NCBI GenBank assembly: GCA_011947345.1
Contig: JAAVTG010000037.1
Coordinates: forward strand, 21,757 to 85,756
DNA length: 64,000 nucleotides
Reading direction: 5' to 3'
From: Phytophthora quininea
Taxonomy: Eukaryota; Oomycota; Peronosporomycetes; Peronosporales; Peronosporaceae
Shown here piece after piece: positions 21,132 through 32,879 of the stretch (position 1 is its first letter; each line of letters starts with the position of its first letter). A program made the position numbers and the translations under genes. The notes beneath the pieces are model-generated. The model made no database searches, had not been told where the DNA came from, and saw only the letters and a program-made list of their open reading frames with translations.

Positions 21132-24100
21132 GGATCTGAAGCTCTGAGGAAGGTGAGGAACCGCTGGGGGCGCTGTGCTCCGGAGGAAGCAAGTTGAGGA
21201 ATGAAAATGGCGCTGGGTTGGGAAGCAATTCAAGCATCCGCTGCAGCATTGCGAACCGATACACCGTACACCACCGCGGCAGGTTTTCGGTGGGGCCGCA
21301 GCGGTTGCAGCCGCTTTCTCGTCGGGCGAGCCCGACGTTAAGAGCACTGCAGCATGGAGCAGGATTTGACTTCGGTCAACAACAAAGCAGACATCTCACT
21401 TGCCCCGCACACCTCGCGGCAACGCGATCTATCAGCCAAATCATTGAAGAACGGATACGTGGCCACCTGTCCGGCTCGCCGTGGGGATCCAATTCAGCAG
21501 CATTTTGTCTGCAGCGGTGCGTCGTGTATTTCTCTTGGCGGCTTCAAAGGCGAAGGTTGTTGCGCTGGAGCTTGCATTGAAGTCGTTCGGTTCGTCCGCA
21601 CTGCAACATGATGGTCGATTAACGGAGAGTGGGACGGTGGGCGCGGTGCTAACGCGGCAATCTTTGCTGCGTGGATTGCAGTTCGGTTTGAACTTGTCGA
21701 GCCAGATGCCAAGTCACGCCACGCTCAGCGAGACTCATCAAGTCGCTGCTGGCTTGGCAGTCTGTACGGGTAAAGGATAACGTGACGGCGCTGTAGCGGC
21801 GCCTCGAAGCCTTTTGGCGACGGAAATTGCTTGTCGGCGTCGACCAGAGTGGCCCGAGTGGCCTGGGTGGCAAAGTGTCAAGTCGATCAGGACGAGCTGC
21901 ACTTGAAGACACTTGATCTTTTCCGGTGGGACTTCCGGCTCGGTGCACCGCTCCATGTTTACCAGGGTCTACTAAACAGCACCCACTTTCCGGCGCCGAA
22001 CTGCGGCAGCGCGTTTCCACTTCGAGGAAGGCATGGGCCACTGGCTTGCGGCACTACTCGTACTAGCCTCGGAACCTCGCCCGAGCGGTTGTGACAGCAG
22101 TGAGCAGTGAAGGCGTGCAACATCCAAACCATGGCTTACAGTTCCACGTGATACCCAAAGAGCAGAACGGAGTTGGTGCGTTGTAGTGACTGTCGCTGGC
22201 TGTTGATCATTGTCTTCAGTAGTTCAAGACAATCCCCATCTCGGATAGAGCAAGCGTAGCAGCTCGAGGAAGCTGTGCTGTGGGCCTTGGTGAACTCCAC
22301 CCTGGAGCCCATGCTATCGATTGGATCACCGCCTGGCAGCGCTATCGAAGATGCTGCTGAGCCTGAGCAACAACCGACGCTTGTTAAACCACCCCGAAGG
22401 CGCTTCAACTTGAAGCCCAAGTGCCTCCACACATATTCGATTACCGAGAAGCTACCGATCCTCAGGACTCTTTTGTTGTCAGCCGTGATGCGGCCTTCAA
22501 GCATCTCGGTCGGCACCGCTCGCTAGCTGCACCAAAGCGTCACTTTAGCCTCCGGTGCTGTAGTCGGAGCTGCTACTCTCTCGATGGCATTCGCACAAAC
22601 CGCTTCAAGTCTTCGGCTGTACTGTAGATGTCAGGGTTACGTCAACGCAGCGGACAGATTTGATACCGCCGCGCTGAAAGCCCTCCACGCAAGAGCACCG
22701 ACCTCCACAAGGGATCTGCTTCGGCATCTTTTCCTCGGCCATAGGTCGATTGCTGCCGAATTCATCCCCACCAAACTGCAGCCGCGCAGCCAGTTGATCC
22801 CCATCTCGAAGTGAAGTCTGCGCACCCTATCCAGAGAGACGACGTAGGATCGACGCAGCTAAAATCTGAATGCGGCACATGTACGTTTCCGAGACAATCT
22901 CGCGACTAACAACTTTGACATTTTTTCTTGCCGCCGCTTGTCATGCTTTCCGGTAGCACAAGCAGCGACGTCTCCATGTTCGACCACATTGTACGGCGCT
23001 TCATGACGCACTACACGTGTAGGAGAGCTGCCGCGCGCTTGAAGTTGGTCCCACCAGTTCGCTTTTTGCACCTTGTTTGTCCATGTTCACCAATTACCGC
23101 CGTAAAGAAAATAATCAGCAAAAATGCAAGCACGGATTTACACTCTAGTTGTTCGCACCACGCCAAGAATGCCGCAAATGTTGGGAAATCTCGTCAGTCA
23201 GAACAACATCTCCACGATTCTTCTCGCTAAAACACAAGAATTATCAGCTTTATTTTGTACGGTATGGATAGTCGACCAGAAAAAAGTTTGAATTGGACAA
23301 ATCGGTTCTCGCCGAAAAGTAATGTCGGCTGTGGCGGGATGCTCATCGCATCGCAGCGATGCCTCTTGCTTTGTGTTCACGAGGGAGTTTATGCCATAAT
23401 TATAGGCTTCACGGGGCCAAGGACGTCTTACAAAACGTTATTTTCGCGTGGGGAAATCAGTCAAGGCTGGGGGCATGGCATGGCAGCACAATTGAGTTGT
23501 GCTCGGACCTTACTCTTTACGGGACATCACCCTACCCCACCTCACCTCACGGCCTGAACAAGAAGGCCAAGAAGGCCGCGGACGGCGATGAGACCACTCG
23601 TCACTCCGCTTCAACCGAGATCACATGGGATCGTCGACGTTATCATCAACGCGAGAAAGCCATCGAAAAGCGTTCGTTGAGGCGAACAAGTCGCCTGGGA
23701 GTCCAACTGCCAGCGCCTGCTTGTCTGCAGACAAACAGACACTTGGACAGATCGCCGGACGCAAAAGTGCTGCTCCCGCAAATTGACAGCAGCACTGGCC
23801 GGGCCGATTTGCTGGAACGCGGGGTCACTTTCTTCAACCTTGAAGCGCCAGGAGCTTCCACTCAAATCGGATTGCCTCGCGGATAAAACATACTTTTCCG
23901 AGTTACATCCTCGGGTTTTGCAGACTCTGGCTGGAGAAACTTTACCCACAGAAGTTGGGCTAGCTGTGGTTGAACTTTTCGACGCGGTTTTGAGCTTTTC
24001 TCGGAGGAACCTCAGAATCGCCAAGCAGCAGCGGCCAGCTGGTTCAGAAACGGCAGCCCCGCTCAGTTCTCTCCTACTGTGTAGTGCCGTTTGGACTGCA

Positions 24101-24460
24101 CTACAGTTCTGCGAGTTCTCGGTTGGCCATGTCTGCAGGACGCGCTTTCTCCTCGGAAAAAAGCCGCTGATTTTAGTAAAAAGTGTCAAGGCCCTTCCTT
24201 TGAGCGCTGCAACCGCACACGAGTTGCTGACATCGTTCGTCTGCTGCACGCAGATGCCCAGAACCTATCCGACGTTGCACATAAATCTACTGCCAGATGG
24301 CGGAGACCGACACAAAGGTCTCGGCTTTCCTTCGGCCGTGTGCCACCGCGAACGTTGTGCACTCTGGTGGGGATTGAAGCACCGCCGACGTGCCGGCAAC
24401 AATTGTCCATTCTCCAATTCGCTCTCTGCAGCGCACAACAACCACAACAACTCTTCCACG
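21132..24460. other. 3.3-kb region between divergent GPH paralogues
   Basis: This should contain both promoters. Open frames on both strands are short and none shows a domain or conserved splice chain. A segment near 22350-22480 resembles a basic helix-turn-helix leader of a decayed transposon but is too short to call. I see no tRNA or clear repeat array. Confidence 0.4.
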
Positions 24461-25881
24461 ATGAAGGACATCGAGGCCGGCACCCCGGGTACGACCTGCA
24501 CGCTTCTCCCAAGCCCGGCTCCGTGGCCGGCACCGGCAATGAGGAACCGTTGGGACACCCGTCGATCTGGCTGCTGTTGGCCATCTCGATGCCCCGTATG
24601 GCCCTGCAGATGGCCTGGTCCGCTCAGTGGGCTGCCTTGGGCCCGTACCTGTCGACCATGCTGCCCAACTCCGCCGTGCAAGCCACGCAGTTCATCGGCC
24701 CCATCGTCGGTGTGATCGTCGGCCCCAGCGTCGGCGTCTTCAGTGACCGCACCACCTCAAGACTCGGCCGTCGTCGTCCGTACTTGATCGCCGCCGGTGT
24801 GCTCAGTGTCATCTGCTGGATCGCCATGGGCTACACGAGCGAGATCGGCGAGGCTCTAGGCGACACTGGCACCGACGACCGCACGTGGACGTCGGTATTC
24901 ACGATCATCTTCTACGCCTGGATGGACATCACGGTCAACATTGTCCAGACCCCGGCCATGCTGCTGGTGGCCGACTTCGCTGGCGACCGTCAGACGACCG
25001 GCGCTGCTCTGGGCCAGGCCTGGTCGACGCTCGGCTCCATCGTCATCGCTGTCTACATTGACGCCTTCGGTGCTGCGTACCGATCGATGCACTGGTTCAT
25101 GGGCACGCTGTCTGTCATTATGATCGTGTGCGTCTTGGTCGCCTGCCTGGCCGCGCACGAGACTCCGTTGGACCCGAGCAAGGTGGAACAAGTCTCAACT
25201 TTCGAGGCTGTTAAGAGTGCCTTCCAGTCGGTGTGGCTCGGCATCAAGACGCTGCCCAAGGTGCTTGTCGTCTACGGTATCTGCTTCTTCTTCGTGCAGT
25301 ACGGCTACACGGCCTACAACGGCAACAAGGGTCAGTTCTTCGGACTTGAAGTGTACGGCGGCTCAGCAACGAATGCCGATTCCTGCGACCCGTGCACGGA
25401 GGAACAGAACGCCTACAACGACGGCGTCAGTCTGGCCGGCGGCAACGCCGACCTGTTCTACAACATTGTCGGCTACATTTACTCGTGGTGCATCCCGTTC
25501 CTCGTGAGCAAGTTCGGTCTCAAGTGGGTGCTGACGCTGTCGACCATCCCACAGATGTTCCTGCTCGCCATGGCCTGGGTCACCAACAAGGAATTTGACG
25601 TGTTCGTTGTCGCTATCACTGGCATGACCTCCTCGGTCTGGTTCTCGTGCATTGTGCCGTGCATCATCCACGTCATGGGCGACGACATCGAGATCGGCAT
25701 GTACGTCGGTGCACTGAACTCGGCCAACTGCTTCGGTCAGCTGCTCAACTATGCTATCGGTACGGCCATCGTCAACACCTCTATGGGCTACAAGCTGCCG
25801 GTCTTCCTTGGTGGCGTCATGTCGGCCATTGGCTTCTTCGTGTCGGCGATCTTCCTGAAGATCAAGATGTACAGCCTGTAA
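24461..25881 (+). CDS. GPH/sucrose-transporter-like MFS sugar:cation symporter, copy 2
   Basis: Paralogue of the gene at 19716-21131, differing by scattered substitutions over its full length. It has the same SDRTTSRLGRRRPY motif, the same Cys loop and the same C-terminus (KIKMYSL). The ATG at 24461 (MKDIEA) clearly corresponds to the start of copy 1, but the frame shifts 26 bases later at the CCCC of 24483-24486, before GYDLHAS. One more C gives a 473-residue protein aligned from its first residue with copy 1. No other in-frame ATG exists upstream of the first membrane segment, so I consider the shift a sequence error rather than a different start. Role: proton-coupled sugar uptake, by family. 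Confidence 0.85.
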
Positions 25882-26047
25882 GCCAGGCGTACGCGTACAC
25901 GCAGTGTTGCGTACTAGTGGCGTCGGGGGTAGACGTGTTAGCAGCGCTTTTTAGTTTTTGTAAGTTGTTTGAAATGAATATGTAAGCTTTACGCTATAAC
26001 AAACAAGCTTTCTTGTCGAATTTCTTGTCCCCAGGTTGATTTCTTGG

Positions 26048-29000
26048 TCAAGTGTTGCATGATCTACCTGACTTTGCAGTCTGCATCATTTTACTACTGT
26101 AGTAGTCGGCAAGGACAAAAGGAGTTTCCAATATTGACCACATATTATGACTTGGCCCCCTCTTTTCTCCTGCATCTACCTCCGCGTCCACGTTAGCATT
26201 GGGCTTGGTTTCTTCGGGTGGATTGGCATCCTGTGGCTGCTCAACAGGCTCGCTCTTTTCGGGCCCGTCGCTTTCGGCGTCTGCAACTGCAATGTCCGTC
26301 GCCGTACCCTCTACAGCAGCGTCTCCGGTGGTGCTCTCGTCGTTGTTGCTGGCGGAATCCACCTTGACAGATTCGTCTGCTTCAGCAGTCGCGTCCTCCA
26401 TGTCTACATCTTCGCTTTTGGCAGCATCGCCAACATCTTCCATTCGTACATCCGTGTCAACGTGTTCTCCGCTTGCCGTTGTACTCAAAGTGGCTACATC
26501 TTCAACGGTACTTTCAGTTTTTACGGCGCTGTTGTCATCCTCAGCAGGAGCGTCTGATTTCCCAGCAGAATCGCTGTTTGCCACTCCAACGGGTTTGGTA
26601 TCATCATTCTTTACGTGGCTTTCAACAGACCCGTTTGTTTCAGTCTTCCTGACTGTGTCGTTAGCGTCAACAATTGGTTTCATATCCTCATCGAGAGCTG
26701 CTTTACCATTCTCAGCAATGCCACTTGAAGCATCCTGTTCAGTTGTCGAGTCCGCGTTAGCTTCCGTCTTAACCGTCGCCTTGTTGTCTTCGCTTTTGAC
26801 CTGGGCGGCGGCCTCTTCAGATTTAATCTCAGAACTCGCAACTTCAGTTTGTACAGCGCAATCGGATGGCAGGACTTTGAACAACTCCTCATGCACCTGT
26901 GGACACTTGGAAAGCATCGGTTCATAGAAATGCCGGCAACCTGCAAATACCTCACTATCCCAGAGTGCCTCAAACTCCTCCAAGGAAGAACAGCACAAGC
27001 GCAGAACGCCTAATGTTTTCTTGACGTACAGAGTTGCCGTGGCGTCCACTCCCGTTGCAGAGCCTGCCTTCTCTATCAGCGCGAGCAGCGAAGACAGCAT
27101 CATCACCGCTTTTCCTGGAAAACGGGAACCGGGAAGCCCTTCACGATGTGTTGGCGTTTTCGTTTCTTAGATTTTACGTCCTCGCTCTCGTCCTCGACAG
27201 GGAGGATCATCGGATAAAGCAACAGCAGACCCAGTTGCTCGTTTTGCAGCTTTCATCCGTTTTGCCAGCACGTCCACGAAGAACCCGTCGACGATTTGCT
27301 TCCACACAGGGAGGGCCATTAATTGCTCTCCAACTGTCATCGTCACCTCGCCGTTTTCTGCTGCACTCGGGCCACTGTCGGAGTTGTTGCTGGTGCTACT
27401 GTTTGGGATAGCAGTCTTAACCTGATCCAACACGACTTGAGCGACTGCGTGGAGCAACACACGATCACGCAGCAATGCATCGTCTTCAGCAACAAGCAGA
27501 TGCTGAAGCAACTGAGCACTGGCATCAACCTGGTGATCCACCAGACACTGTACAGCAAACGATTTGGTCATTGCGCGAATAGCCGAGCTGGCGCGTAGGA
27601 CGTTCTCCCACAGCATCGCGTTCAGAACATCTTCCTTGGCTTTAGATTTGGAGTCGCGCTGTAACCCCTGTGGGAAAGCATAGTACACACGAAAGCTAAC
27701 CATTGATCGCAACAAAAGCGGCAAAACCACCCGCATGGTGACGACTTGAGGAGCGCGCAATACAAAATCCTGCTTCCGGATCATACGACGTACGCTGGAC
27801 GGGTTCCCGATCTGAAGTAGCTGCACGAGCGCCCGGCAAATTAAATTATCCGTGGGCAGTTCCATTTTCTGCCAACATAACACCAAATTCTTCATGAGAG
27901 CCTCACAGAGAAGTTGCTTCACTAGCGGGTCCGACAATATCAGCGCTACATCCGCCAGGAGATCGTCACATAACCCTTCTGGGATCATGCCGGATTGATC
28001 CACGTCACCAAAATCTTTAATAGACACGATCCCCGAGCTAGTAAGCATGCTGAGGGCTTCACTGGAAGGACCAGCTCCAGCTTTGCGGCGCTTCTTAGTG
28101 CGGATTCGCTGCGGTTCACCTCGCAACGCTGTGGCATTCCGCTCGATTAGTTCGTTGCCTCGCTTGCCAATGCGCTTTCCTTCCTTGTAGAAGATCGTTG
28201 TGTCAGGGTTGAACGTCATACAGTTGCGGATCATCAGATTGAAATCTGCCACAAACGCGTCCAACGTCTTGTACTTGCCGCGCTTCGCCTTCTTCTGCAT
28301 GGTGGACAAGTCCATAGGATCTTTGATGATCTCGCGATATTTTGGCACGTCATCCGGAACAGGTTCCGCAAAAATTAACCGGGCATCCGTCTTCGCGATC
28401 TTCTCCAATACAGACAGTAACTCATCCACTGGCGGTGGACCCAACACGACTTCAAAGCTCTCCTCGTCCTCTTCACCCTTCTTCCGGAACTTTTTGTTTG
28501 CTGGCAGATCCGCCGTCCGCAGCCGCCCAATGAATCCCAGCAGTTCATGAAGCTGTGCAATCTCTAGCGTCTGGTTCTTTAATGCACGATCCAAAAACCA
28601 AATAAATTTGTGCAATGGATCTGTCCGTAGCAATGGAGTCGTCTTGTCACGCTGGAGATTCGCCAGATCACTACGCATAGCACCGAGAAACGGCACGTAG
28701 TCTACATAATCTTTGGGGTGGTTGTTTGTCGTGCTGCCAGGGATGTTCGCGGATACCACGTAACCGCGCCAGATCTCTAAGGTCGATAAATACAGAGACT
28801 CTGAGTCGCCAATCACCTCGTTCAACTTCTCTAGCGCCGCGTTGTTGCGTCGGCGGTCGTCTGGAGAATATAGCGGATGCCGTTCACTACTAAATCCAGA
28901 CGATGAAGTCGACGACCCTACAGCGTCAGCTGCGGAGGGGACGTGACTCGATACGTTCCACAAACCTCCACCTGCAGCTTCATCAAGGCTGCGCTTCCTG

Positions 29001-29715
29001 GTATTGTTGCCCACTCGCACACTGTTTCTCCGTGTCAACGGTCGATTCGCAGTACCATTCGGGTGGTTCAAATACCACGCCAGTTGCTCATCCACATATT
29101 CCTTCGTGCATTCCTCCACCAGCAGCTGCAGCTCTCTCCTATCCACCTGCAAGATCTTCCGCCGCACATGCACTGGCAGCTCGGCCAAGATCCGGCGGTT
29201 CTCCGTCAGCTCCCGTAAATACATCTCGGGCGTGTCTTCCTGTCTCGCCAGTACTGCGATTGGGATGGCTCGCAGCTCTCTAAACTCAATATACGGGAAC
29301 GTCTGCTCCAGCACTCTGGGCAGCTCGCTCTGCGGGAGATCCGCGATGCGCAGCAGCATCTCGCGCTTCATAGCATCCAGCAACGATTGGTACATGCTGG
29401 ACCGCCGCATCTGCAGCAGATCCAGCAGCTCCACGGCGGGCGTGAACGTCGTGGGCTGCTCCTTCTTGCGGCCCTCCTTCGTGCGTGCGAACAGCTGCGC
29501 ATGGGCGTCGGCCACGCCGTGGGCCGCTTGGAAGTCTCGGATGGCCACCTCGATGTTGGGCGCCGTGCTCAGCAGCTCCTTGACGGCGGCGCCGCCGCGC
29601 GCGCCGATCAGCAGCTTCTTCTGCGCCTCCTCGCGCTCGCTGGCGCTGGACACGCTGAGGAGCGCGGCAGCTTGAGCTTGAGTTTGAGCTTGAGCCCGTC
29701 GCCTGCCTCGCTCAT
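26048..29715 (-). CDS. NELFB: NELF-B (COBRA1) homologue with an internal bromodomain
   Basis: NELF-B is a core subunit of the negative elongation factor that holds RNA polymerase II at promoter-proximal pauses. Exon 1 is 29715-27178, exon 2 is 27114-26048; a 63-base intron (GTAAAA...TTCCAG, 27115-27177) joins them in matching phase. Residues ~60-390 resemble NELF-B: FQAAHGV near the N-terminus, then LLDAMKREMLLRIADL, and DPLHKFIWFLDRALK matching the family's DPCHKFTWCLDA. Residues ~425-520 are a BRD7/9-like bromodomain: FAEPVPDDVPKYREIIKDPMDLSTM, then NCMTFNPDTTIFY with the acetyl-lysine Asn. NELF-B similarity resumes at ~575 (LLADVALILSDPLVKQLL). The last ~300 residues are acidic and low in complexity. 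The ATG at 29715 needs one base restored in the CCC at 29695-29697 (sense GGG) to connect; otherwise the only start is a GTG at 29653. Confidence 0.8.
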
Positions 29716-30122
29716 GTCTGCGGCCTCGCTTCTCTTTGTGTCTGGGGAGCGGCGGGCTGCGGGGAAGAGCGGATCGTCTTCTCTTGGGCTTGGAGGCTTG
29801 GGACGGCTGGCTCTTGGCTTGGCTTGAGGCGGAGAGGGGAATTTCAATACTATGTCTGGTTGCCTGGTGGGTCTTTTACAATGGGGTACCGTGCACACTT
29901 TTTAGAAGAGCCCTGCGCAAATCCGGTCTTCCCATTGGCCAAAAAATGTATTTCACTGCTGCCCCTTCCGCACAACTCGCCAGATTTGAAGAAGCGAACT
30001 TCATGTACTTGCCGAGCACAACCGCATTTGTAGTGCTGGAAGACCTCGAGACTATCATCGGAGTTGGTCCCAGAGACATACATTTCGAGACCGCAGTGCT
30101 AGAGTACGTGGCACTTCGAGGT

Positions 30123-30152
30123 GATATACCTGCCATCAACGGCAGGTATATC
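30123..30152. repeat. Perfect 12-bp inverted repeat with 6-bp loop
   Basis: Left arm GATATACCTGCC (30123-30134), loop 30135-30140, right arm GGCAGGTATATC (30141-30152). It is a perfect palindromic hairpin about 150 bases upstream of the decayed Fanzor frame. It may be part of the element's end or a remnant regulatory structure; the function is unknown. Confidence 0.75.
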
Positions 30153-30300
30153 AGCCAGGCTTTACGGTTCGGCAGCAGAGCAAATGGCAAAGGCAACTCA
30201 ACTTAGCGCGACACGGAACCTCGGCCGTCGGCTTCGACTGTACGTCTTTGCTAAGTACAACAAGAAATTCGGTGACGCGACGGATATCGTCTAAGGTGCA

Positions 30301-31690
30301 ATGGAAGAAGTGTATACAAGAAGGCGCCAGTCCTGCCGCAACAAGAAGCGCATGAAGAAGGCTCTACCTCCTGACTGTGCCGTTTGTCTGTCGAACCACG
30401 ACGCAGCCACCGAGGTTCGAAAACAGGTTCCTTGAGACAGTGAAGGCAAGATCAACTGCAGCACACAAGCGTTGTTATCGCTCTCCTCAACCATCCTTTC
30501 TGCCGTGGAGACCGCAAACGAAGAGAATAGCGAAAATCCCAAGTTCCAGGCCATCCGAACGTTCAGCTTAGTCCCGACGAAACAAGGCTTCCGCTGCGCC
30601 TACGTGCACGTCAACTCGACGGGGCTGAAGGATCTGCTTCAGTGTAGCATGTTGAACCGACGTATGACCGTGGTAACCACGAGCGGGCAGCTGGTTTCTC
30701 TTGGTGAGAGCTTTGAAGTTTTGGGCTCGGTTGTGGAACTATGGTGGCGTAAACTATTTCGTGTTGCAAGCTTCGAGAAGAGCGGCCTTATTCACTGCGA
30801 GCTGGCAATGGACGGAAAACGATATCAGTATTACTCTGCATCGGAAAAAGCCGGCGGCACCAGCAGAGCCACCACCTCGGCGTCTCGAAGACTACGATGT
30901 CGTGTGAGGCCTAGACCCCGGCAGCACCGACATGTTCACCGCCGCGAGATTCTACGTCAGCACTCACACGCTGTTTGATGAAATAGTACATTACTCGTCG
31001 ACTAAGTTTTACGGGGACAGCAGCTACAGACGTAGCACCAAGCGCATCCAGCGCAAGATCGCAAGGGCCTCCGACATCCAGACAACTCTCAAGAACGTGC
31101 CAACCAAGAAGATGGCCTCTCTGTAGACCTTGAAGGAGCACATCCGCTACGTTGTTCCCAAGCTCGACAAACTACTGACGTTCTTTATGCAAAATACGAT
31201 CAGGAACCTACGATTTCGTCAGCATGCTAGCCGAGAAACACGTGAAGAAGGCCTACACCGAGCCGGCCGGCAACAGCAGCTAGCGCACTCTGGTTGCTTT
31301 CGGGAACTGTGCTGCCACCAACTCCGCAGGCATCATCAAGAAGAAAACTCCTGGACTGGTGAAGCGCTTGGAGCGCATGCTTGGAGCGCATGCGCTCCCA
31401 CTTATGCGACGTCAAGTCCACCGACGAGTACCTGAGGAGCCAGATGCACCGCGGCAGCCCCAGTACAGAGCGAATGGTGAACCAAAGCACCATGCGTCGC
31501 TGCCGCGACAATGTCGTGCGACCCCGTTGCTGTGCACAAGGTCTTCCATTGTCGACGCAGAGATGGTGGCTGCAGCCAAACCGTCAACAGGGACGTGAAC
31601 GCCTCGAGGAATTGCTTGGATGTGGCACTGTGTGAGCTTCAGAACGGCGAACGAGCGCGGCCAGTGCGACTTCGCAGGCCATCTTCATAA
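30301..31690 (+). pseudogene. Decayed Fanzor (eukaryotic TnpB-like RNA-guided nuclease) gene
   Basis: Fanzors are eukaryotic relatives of transposon TnpB that cut DNA guided by an RNA. In sliding frames the region keeps the expected order. It has a basic N-terminus (from ATG 30301) with a Cys pair, and a TFSLVPTKQGFRCAYVH segment near 30560. The RuvC-I motif GLDPGSTDMFTA sits at 30908-30943, and a LVAFGNCAATNSAGIIKK segment lies near 31290-31345. The C-terminal zinc-finger/RuvC-III block follows, with FHC...GGC and VNRDVNASRN, whose catalytic Asp codon is 31592-31594. A natural-looking stop is at 31688-31690. In-frame stops (30435 region; TGA at 30905-30907 just before GLDPG) and several frame changes mean it is not functional as read. 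Unlike the host genes, it has substitution-type stops, so real decay is likely. Confidence 0.7.
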
Positions 31691-32071
31691 TTTCAAGCAA
31701 CCGAAGTCTCCTGTGAGGGGCTGTGCATCTGAATGGCTGGTGGAGAGTGGGGCTGCACCATCGGACCCCGGCTCGGAAGATAAACACCGTACAACGTACA
31801 CGCAGAACTTCTGGACAGTGCCCGATGTGCTGGACGAGATCCGCGACAAGAAGTCACGCGCTATTCTGGAGCGACTGCCGTTCACGCTCAAGACCCGCGA
31901 ACCATCGGCGGAGGCCATGAAGGCTGTGGTCAACTTCCGGTGCGCGGGACTACATGTAGCAACTTGGAGCGATTGACATTCACTCCTGCCGTCGTCGGCC
32001 GCTCGAATAGAAGCCCCTATCCAGCACTCTCCGGCCATCCACAAGCGATCTGTCCAAAGAAGCTAGCTACG
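31691..32071. other. Spacer between Fanzor relic and NAA10
   Basis: A plus-strand frame across 31730-31976 encodes a hydrophilic peptide with no recognised domain. It could be the 3' part of the Fanzor element or a host remnant. The last ~100 bases should hold the NAA10 promoter. Confidence 0.35.
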
Positions 32072-32772
32072 ATGGTGTCGATCCGCAACGCGACGGTGCG
32101 TCGCCCCGGCAGCTTCTCCTACGCTAACGTGCACAACAGACTGACCTCTCTCTTTCTTGTAGGCTGACGACCTGCTGCAGGTGCAGAACTCGAACCTCTG
32201 GTGCCTGCCCGAGAACTACCAGATGAAGTACTACTACTACCACATCATGACGTGGCCCCAGCTGCTGTATGTGGCCGAGGAGCGCGGCGGAAAGATCGTC
32301 GGCTACGTGCTGGCCAAGATGGAGGAGGAGGCCTCGGTGCCGCACGGCCACATCACGTCGCTGGCAGTTCTGCGCACGCACCGCAAGTGCGGCCTCGCCA
32401 CCAAGCTCATGAAGGCTGCGCGTGCGTCCCCATGCTACTACACTATCCACGTACACTAGAGTACTAATTGGTGGCTGTTATTTTATTGTAGAGCGCGCCA
32501 TGGTGGAGAGCTTTGGCGCTGAGTACGTGTCGCTGCACGTGCGTGAGGGCAACGTGGCTGCTATTCACTTGTACCGTCAGACGCTCAAGTACCAGGTCTA
32601 CGACATCGAGAAGGGCTACTACGCTGACGGAGAGGACGCCTACGACATGCGCATGCCGTTCACGAAGAAGTGCAACCAGGCCTTCGCCTCGCAGGTGAAC
32701 CGCTTCAAGAAGGTGCTGGCGGAGAAGGACGCCGAGAAGGCAGCCAAAGAGGCTGCGGAGAAGGCCGCGTAA
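32072..32772 (+). CDS. NAA10: N-alpha-acetyltransferase 10, catalytic subunit of NatA
   Basis: NatA (NAA10 with NAA15) acetylates the N-termini of nascent proteins starting with small residues, on the ribosome. Exons are 32072-32095, 32163-32421 and 32492-32772; introns of 67 and 70 bases are GT-AG with matching phases, giving 187 residues. Motifs match the family almost word for word: [12 protein letters not shown] at the first junction, [49 protein letters not shown] (acetyl-CoA loop), [17 protein letters not shown] and [12 protein letters not shown] Lys/Glu/Ala-rich helical tail ends the protein. No frameshift. It converges on the IQ-motif gene, whose stop is about 110 bases away on the other strand. 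Confidence 0.95.
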
Positions 32773-32879
32773 GGTGGGAAACTATTAGAAACGAATAGTG
32801 ACTGAAGTGACGAGGGTGATCGACAGCTAACGTAGATATTTAGCAGCTGACCGGCCCAGCTTCCAAGTGTTGTATTGTT

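Noticed and set aside
26048..27106. Separate acidic-protein gene starting at the ATG pair near 27103
   Set aside because: A 63-base intron with matching phases and good splice sites links it to the upstream NELF-B exon, and the ATG pair lies immediately inside the exon.
29608..29653. GTG at 29653 as the NELF-B start
   Set aside because: Non-ATG starts are rare. The ATG at 29715 connects after one base is restored in a GGG run and yields a natural Ala/Gln-rich N-terminus.
30301..31690. Intact Fanzor gene needing only homopolymer correction
   Set aside because: It contains substitution-type stop codons (for example TGA just before GLDPG) and frame changes not tied to base runs, so genuine decay is the better reading.
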